DNA of 64,000 nt, taken from positions 6,231,001-6,295,000 of the forward strand of contig NZ_CP071839.1 of NCBI RefSeq assembly GCF_017526105.1, written 5' to 3'. Source of the stretch: Streptomyces cyanogenus (GTDB lineage Bacteria; Actinomycetota; Actinomycetes; Streptomycetales; Streptomycetaceae). Positions 63,285 to 64,000 of the stretch are shown in pieces; position 1 is the stretch's first letter; every line of letters starts with the position of its first letter. The position numbers and the translations under genes are program-made. The notes under the pieces were generated by a model. The model ran no database searches. It was not told the DNA's origin and was given only the letters and a program-made list of their open reading frames with translations.

Positions 63285-64000
63285 TTGAGCCATCCGCATC
63301 CTGAACTCGGCCCGCCCCCGCCGCTCCCCGAGGGCGGCCTGCGGGTCACCCCGCTCGGCGGCCTCGGTGAGATCGGCCGAAACATGACGGTCTTCGAGTA
63401 CGGCGGCCGCCTGCTGATCGTCGACTGCGGAGTGCTCTTCCCCGAGGAGGAGCAGCCCGGAATCGACCTGATCCTGCCGGACTTCTCGTCCGTCCGGGAC
63501 CGCCTCGACGACATCGAGGGCATCGTCCTGACGCACGGCCACGAGGACCACATCGGCGGCGTCCCCTTCCTGCTCCGCGAGAAGCCGGACATCCCGCTGA
63601 TCGGCTCCAAGCTGACCCTGGCCCTGATCGAGGCCAAGCTCCAGGAGCACCGGATCCGTCCGTACACCCTGGAGGTGGCGGAGGGGCACCGTGAGCGCGT
63701 CGGCCCCTTCGACTGCGAGTTCGTCGCCGTCAACCACTCCATCCCGGACGCCCTGGCCGTCGCCATCCGCACGCCCGCCGGCATGGTGGTGCACACCGGC
63801 GACTTCAAGATGGACCAGCTCCCGCTGGACAACCGCCTCACAGACCTGCACGCCTTCGCGCGGCTGAGCGAGGAGGGCATCGACCTCCTCCTCGCCGACT
63901 CCACGAACGCCGAGGTCCCGGGCTTCGTCCCGCCCGAGCGCGAGATCTCCAACGTGCTGCGGCAGGTCTTCGCCGGCGCCCGCAAGCGGATCATCGTGGC
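63285..64000 (+). CDS. rnj: Ribonuclease J (3' partial, cut by window edge)
   Basis: The first 238 residues of a beta-CASP metallo-beta-lactamase ribonuclease. The HxHxDH motif is LTHGHEDHIGG, preceded by VTPLGGLGEIGRNMTV; downstream VNHSIPDAL and HTGDFKMD supply further metal ligands, and LLADSTNAE matches the family. It acts in mRNA decay and 5'-end processing. TTG 63285 has a GAGGAG SD. The gene continues past 64000. Confidence 0.93.
   Translation, partial: MSHPHPELGPPPPLPEGGLRVTPLGGLGEIGRNMTVFEYGGRLLIVDCGVLFPEEEQPGIDLILPDFSSVRDRLDDIEGIVLTHGHEDHIGGVPFLLREKPDIPLIGSKLTLALIEAKLQEHRIRPYTLEVAEGHRERVGPFDCEFVAVNHSIPDALAVAIRTPAGMVVHTGDFKMDQLPLDNRLTDLHAFARLSEEGIDLLLADSTNAEVPGFVPPEREISNVLRQVFAGARKRIIV

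Overview
The window is a very GC-rich, densely coded chromosomal segment from a high-GC actinomycete. The evidence points to Streptomyces: GTG/TTG starts with GGAGG-type Shine-Dalgarno (SD) sites, long hairpin terminators without U-tracts, MEP-pathway genes, ThyX, RNase J, an actinobacterial ESX-type VII secretion system (T7SS) with three mycosins, and gene order that matches the conserved Streptomyces core (dxr / site-2 protease / ispG / proS, rimP-nusA-ylxR-infB-rbfA-truB, ribF, ESX, rpsO-pnp-dapB-thyX-dapA-rnj). Species cannot be fixed from the sequence alone.

Layout. (1) 1-8.1 kb: the 3' end of a P-loop ATPase, a PucR-type regulator followed by an aldehyde dehydrogenase, a small secreted FDHR-repeat peptide, a long acyl-CoA dehydrogenase and a convergent secreted lamin-tail protein. 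(2) 8.3-15.6 kb: dxr overlapping a site-2 protease gene, ispG, two GNAT acetyltransferases and proS. (3) 15.6-18.4 kb, minus strand: a lipoprotein, a kinase-fold protein without its catalytic Asp residues, a ferritin-like DUF4439 protein and its overlapping lipoprotein partner. (4) 18.7-25.7 kb: the translation/transcription cluster rimP-nusA-ylxR-infB-DUF503-rbfA-truB. (5) 26-31 kb: a 1297-residue dead trypsin-fold/P-loop NTPase protein, then ribF. (6) 31-53.6 kb: a complete ESX-type T7SS, with an EspI-like low-complexity MinD/ParA ATPase, an unrecognised protein, eccE, eccB, three mycosins (mycP), two novel helical/Pro-rich proteins, esxA, esxB, a frameshifted pseudokinase gene, eccC and eccD. 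(7) 53.7-64 kb: DUF397, rpsO, an Actino-pnp-like RNA leader, pnp, an M16 peptidase, dapB, small membrane proteins, thyX, dapA and the start of RNase J.

How it works together. EccB/C/D/E form the T7SS membrane channel, EccC powers it, EsxA/EsxB are the WXG100 substrate pair and MycP is the membrane-anchored protease. The most unusual part is 40.6-46.05 kb. A cassette encoding helical protein, WXG/Pro-rich protein and mycosin is complete once. A second copy beside it has lost almost all of its first two genes, leaving a roughly 230-bp fused scar in front of an intact mycosin. The two mycosin genes share a 164-bp perfectly identical 3' tract, which suggests gene conversion. A pseudokinase-like ORF between esxB and eccC carries a 1-nt frameshift in a C run.

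Outside the ESX locus the most curious protein is the dead-protease/STAND-like NTPase inserted between truB and ribF.
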